From Phycisphaeraceae bacterium (lineage in GTDB: Bacteria > Planctomycetota > Phycisphaerae > Phycisphaerales > Zrk34), in assembly GCA_028282685.1 (NCBI GenBank), contig JANQHK010000017.1, forward strand, positions 1 to 33,669: DNA of 33,669 bases, in the 5' to 3' direction. Both the position numbers and the translations under genes were made by a program. Of this stretch, positions 31,231-33,669 are shown in pieces. The notes under the pieces are model-generated. The model saw only the letters and a list, made by a program, of their open reading frames with translations. It made no database searches and was not told the DNA's origin. Positions within the stretch are counted from its first letter, which is position 1; every line of letters begins with the position of its first letter.

Positions 31231-32093
31231 ATCGAGCGATGGTCACCTTATTGATGCTCTGCCTGGCATCCGTCGCAATGGCACAGGCCGATAACGACGC
31301 CGGCGCTCCACAGCCCCGGGTTGGTAATGCGGCGCAGCCCATGCCGAACACCCCTGCGCCGAATGCCCCACAGGCGTTGACCGCGACGGTGCTCGAAGTC
31401 ACCGGCCGGGCCATGACCCGCACCGGTGCCGAACAGCCCTGGAAGCCGATCCAGAAAGGCGCCAATCTGCCCGTCGGAGCCGAGGTGCAGACCGGTTTGA
31501 AATCGTCGATCGTTATCCAGACCGGGCCCAACGCCACCATCGTGATCGAGTCGCTGAGCAACATCATCATCGGCCAGAACGAAATCGACGAGCAGAAGAT
31601 CATTCGCACCAACGTGGGCAAGAAATACGGGCGCATGCGTTTCGATGTGCGCGATGCCGGCTTCAAGAACGACTTCCGCGTCACGACGCCGACCGGCGTG
31701 ATGGCGGTCAAGGGCACCAACGGCGGACTCGACGGCAATGCGCTCACCGGAGAACACGTGTTCGGCGATCCGTCCAACAGTAAAAACGCCATCCACTGGA
31801 CCACCGATTTCGAAACCTGGCTCAGCTCCAACGAACAGGTCAGCAAGTTCTTCCCCACCCCCGATGACTATCAGAGATTCCTCGCGGAACATCCGCCGAT
31901 CCCCGGCACGTTCAAGGCCCTCGAAGCCAACTTCGACAGCGGCCGCAAAGTGAGCGGGGCCGACATCTTCAAGAGGCATATACTCTCCCTGCGTGTCCGC
32001 AACACCTACACCGCACTGGACAAGTTCAGACAGGACTCGAACGGCAGCGGCGGTGAAGGCGGAGGCGGAGGCGGAGAATCGGTATCGGATTAA
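31227..32093 (+). CDS. Secreted FecR-domain protein
   Basis: A 288-aa exported protein. A signal peptide (about 1-19, ending AMA) is followed by a Pro/Asn-rich linker. A FecR domain (about 52-180) shows the expected V-x-G ... G-A-x-L-P-V-G-A-E-V-x-T-G ... and FRVTTPTGVMAVKGT order. The C-terminal helical region (about 185-275) ends in a Gly/Glu-rich tail. FecR domains are beta-helical sensors or scaffolds; outside iron uptake they are found beside CHASE2 cyclases. AGGAGG lies just before the ATG, which overlaps the lipoprotein stop. A strong terminator 43 nt after the stop ends the operon. Confidence 0.85.
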   Translation: MNRAMVTLLMLCLASVAMAQADNDAGAPQPRVGNAAQPMPNTPAPNAPQALTATVLEVTGRAMTRTGAEQPWKPIQKGANLPVGAEVQTGLKSSIVIQTGPNATIVIESLSNIIIGQNEIDEQKIIRTNVGKKYGRMRFDVRDAGFKNDFRVTTPTGVMAVKGTNGGLDGNALTGEHVFGDPSNSKNAIHWTTDFETWLSSNEQVSKFFPTPDDYQRFLAEHPPIPGTFKALEANFDSGRKVSGADIFKRHILSLRVRNTYTALDKFRQDSNGSGGEGGGGGGESVSD

Positions 32094-32135
32094 AAAAGAT
32101 CGCCTGATCCCCCCCCCATCCACTCGACTCAATCC

Positions 32136-32159
32136 ATCCGCCCGAAAGGGCGGATTTTT
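32136..32159 (+). terminator. Intrinsic terminator after the FecR gene
   Basis: An 8-bp stem ATCCGCCC / GGGCGGAT with a stable GAAA tetraloop (32136-32155) and a five-T tail. It separates the barrel-lipoprotein-FecR operon from the CHASE2 gene. Confidence 0.9.
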
Positions 32160-32181
32160 CATACGGCCACGCCGATGCGCA

Positions 32182-32211
32182 TTGGGGATGCGGCCGGTTC
32201 TGGTTTATCAT
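32182..32211 (+). promoter_or_regulatory. Predicted promoter of the CHASE2 gene
   Basis: TTGGGG (32182-32187), 18-nt spacer, TATCAT (32206-32211), then 8 nt to the ATG at 32220. The transcript would be leaderless or nearly so. Confidence 0.45.
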
Positions 32212-32219
32212 GCAAGGCC

Positions 32220-33669
32220 ATGGCCAAAGCCCCCGCCCCATCCACCGCGAAATCCGGCCGATTCACCGGCAGCGTGGCCATCGGTATCACGCTGACCTGC
32301 ATCGTCATACTCCTGACACTGTTCGGCGTCCTCGGTTTTCTCGAACGCCCCCTGCTGGACCTGCGCCATCGGTGGTTCGCCAAGTTCAATCCCGCACCGT
32401 CCGCGAAAATCGTTCACATCGACATCGACGACAACTCGCTGGCGCGCACCGGGCGCTGGCCCTGGCCGCGCAGTTACCTGGGGCGCGTGGTGGACGAACT
32501 GGACCGCGCCGGCGCCAAGGTCATCGGCTTCGATCTCCTACTCGACGAACCGCAGGGAATTGAATACAAGCCCGACGACAAGACCGGCAATATCAAAAAA
32601 ATCGATCACGATGAGCAGTTCGCCCGGGCGATCGAGCGCGCGGAAAACGTCGTCCTGCCGGTCAACATCGTCTACTCCCCACAGGATGCGCCCTCAGTCA
32701 ATGCGGCCATGCAACAACTGATCGCCGATCCAACTCTGAAACTCGATGCATTACGCCAATCGCTCGGCGGAAACGATCCGCAGACCAGGCAAATCGAGTC
32801 CATCCTGCCATCGCTGAAAACCCGTGCCATTCAACAACGGCTGCGGGAACCCCTGCCGCCGAACAGCGAACCGACCGAGCAGGCCTGGCTTGACCACGTT
32901 TTCGGATCAAACGTTCCGGGGCAGGTGGAGCAGGAACTGTTCCAAAGGGAACTCGATCGCCGGTATGCCGTCGATCTGCTCTCGGCGGAACTGCCGCGCA
33001 ACGAGCATGGCCATAGCCACGGCCCCGCCGGCCGCCGTGCCCAAATCACCGTACCCATCACGCGGCTAAGCCGACATTCCCGGGGGACCGGCTTCGTCAC
33101 CTACGAACCCGACACCGACGGCGTGGTGCGATCCGTTCCCCTCTGGCTGGAATACGAAGACAAACTCTACCCCCACTTCGCGCTGGCGCTGGCCTGCCGT
33201 TACCTGGATGTGCCGATCGAAAACCTGCACCTCGAGAAGGGCGCGACCGTCATTCCCGACGCGATTTTTCCCGGCGGAATCCGGCGCACCGTGCGTTTAC
33301 CCATGATCGAATCGCGCGCCGGAGATACCTGGCGCATCCGAAACGATCGCATGATGGTGTCCTGGCAAACCAATGCCGACAGTTGGGTCAAACTGTTTTC
33401 CCCCAAAGGCGAATCCCACGCGCAGCATTTTCCGATCGGCCCGCTGGTGGAAATCGCCGATTTAGAGCAGGAAGCCAAGCACAACGATTTGATGTCGGAT
33501 GTGGCGCTGCTGGGCCTGCTGGACAATGCAACGCTTACAGAGGCATTTGATGCCGAACTGGTCAGCCGGTACGACCGCGTGGTCACCCTGATCGACCAAA
33601 CTTCGGGCGACGTGGCTCCCATGCTGTCGGAAGCACAGAACCAATTGCGGCAGAAGTTTCTCGATCGCA
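32220..33669 (+). CDS. CHASE2-domain membrane sensor protein (partial, runs off right edge)
   Basis: I translated 483 residues from the ATG at 32220 without meeting a stop. A membrane segment lies at about 18-42. The extracytoplasmic CHASE2 domain begins with IVHIDIDDNSLARTGRWPWPR and GAKVIGFDLLLDEP (about 64-115). Its second half, GFVTYEPDTDGVVRSVPLW ... YPHFALALACRYL, comes about 180 residues later, after a long helical insertion. CHASE2 proteins usually continue into membrane helices and an output domain (adenylate/guanylate cyclase, GGDEF or kinase), which lies outside the window, so the output is unknown. Position next to a FecR gene is a recurrent pairing. The ATG at 32210 is in another frame and is not used. 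Confidence 0.85.
   Translation, partial: MAKAPAPSTAKSGRFTGSVAIGITLTCIVILLTLFGVLGFLERPLLDLRHRWFAKFNPAPSAKIVHIDIDDNSLARTGRWPWPRSYLGRVVDELDRAGAKVIGFDLLLDEPQGIEYKPDDKTGNIKKIDHDEQFARAIERAENVVLPVNIVYSPQDAPSVNAAMQQLIADPTLKLDALRQSLGGNDPQTRQIESILPSLKTRAIQQRLREPLPPNSEPTEQAWLDHVFGSNVPGQVEQELFQRELDRRYAVDLLSAELPRNEHGHSHGPAGRRAQITVPITRLSRHSRGTGFVTYEPDTDGVVRSVPLWLEYEDKLYPHFALALACRYLDVPIENLHLEKGATVIPDAIFPGGIRRTVRLPMIESRAGDTWRIRNDRMMVSWQTNADSWVKLFSPKGESHAQHFPIGPLVEIADLEQEAKHNDLMSDVALLGLLDNATLTEAFDAELVSRYDRVVTLIDQTSGDVAPMLSEAQNQLRQKFLDR

Overview
The window is GC-rich chromosomal DNA from a diderm bacterium. It looks like a planctomycete, probably of the Phycisphaerae type; this is inference. The reasons are a PEP-CTERM protein with a poly-Arg tail, a beta-barrel outer-membrane protein ending in Phe, several lipoproteins, a FecR + CHASE2 pair, an alpha/alpha-toroid lipoprotein, a LamG protein, and secreted proteins with a short HEAT-like helix module. 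Housekeeping genes are scattered as single units between these surface proteins. No rRNA, tRNA, CRISPR array or prophage is seen. Both ends cut a gene (pyrH at the left, a CHASE2 protein at the right).

Layout. 1-5200: pyrH (partial, -) diverges from ribD (+), followed by an M28 peptidase, a Dabb protein and a secreted protein with a LecA-like domain. 4225-6434 (-): Fe-S serine dehydratase overlapping a divergent RNase HII-like gene. 6534-9479 (+): mnmA, a 486-bp gap, then lysC. The gap holds a compact four-hairpin locus that reads best as a minus-strand small RNA with its own promoter and intrinsic terminator. 9490-13689 (-): membrane protein, ilvN, GT-B glycosyltransferase. 13797: small unknown gene (+). 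14176-20530 (-): PDZ protein, HlyD-type adaptor, toroid lipoprotein, LamG protein. 20642-22330: ilvD (+). 22331-24493 (-): PEP-CTERM protein and a vWA protein. 24648-27230 (+): peptide-ABC ATPase, type B L31, prfA. 27269-27935: a RAYT/IS200-like transposase gene between 29-bp imperfect inverted repeats. 27972-29039 (-): trpD. 29190-end (+): outer-membrane barrel, lipoprotein, FecR protein, terminator, CHASE2 protein.

How the genes work together. Biosynthetic genes cover riboflavin (ribD), branched-chain amino acids (ilvN, ilvD), the aspartate family (lysC), tryptophan (trpD) and serine breakdown (sdaA), but they do not form one operon. Translation and RNA genes are mnmA, rpmE, prfA and the RNase HII-like gene. 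Two envelope operons stand out: adaptor-toroid-LamG and barrel-lipoprotein-FecR-(CHASE2).

The most interesting signals are the four-hairpin small-RNA candidate at 7752-7929, whose every loop carries UCCCC; the RAYT gene with matching terminal repeats; and a recurrent start-site layout (a -10-like hexamer 6-8 nt before an ATG with no Shine-Dalgarno) that suggests many leaderless mRNAs.
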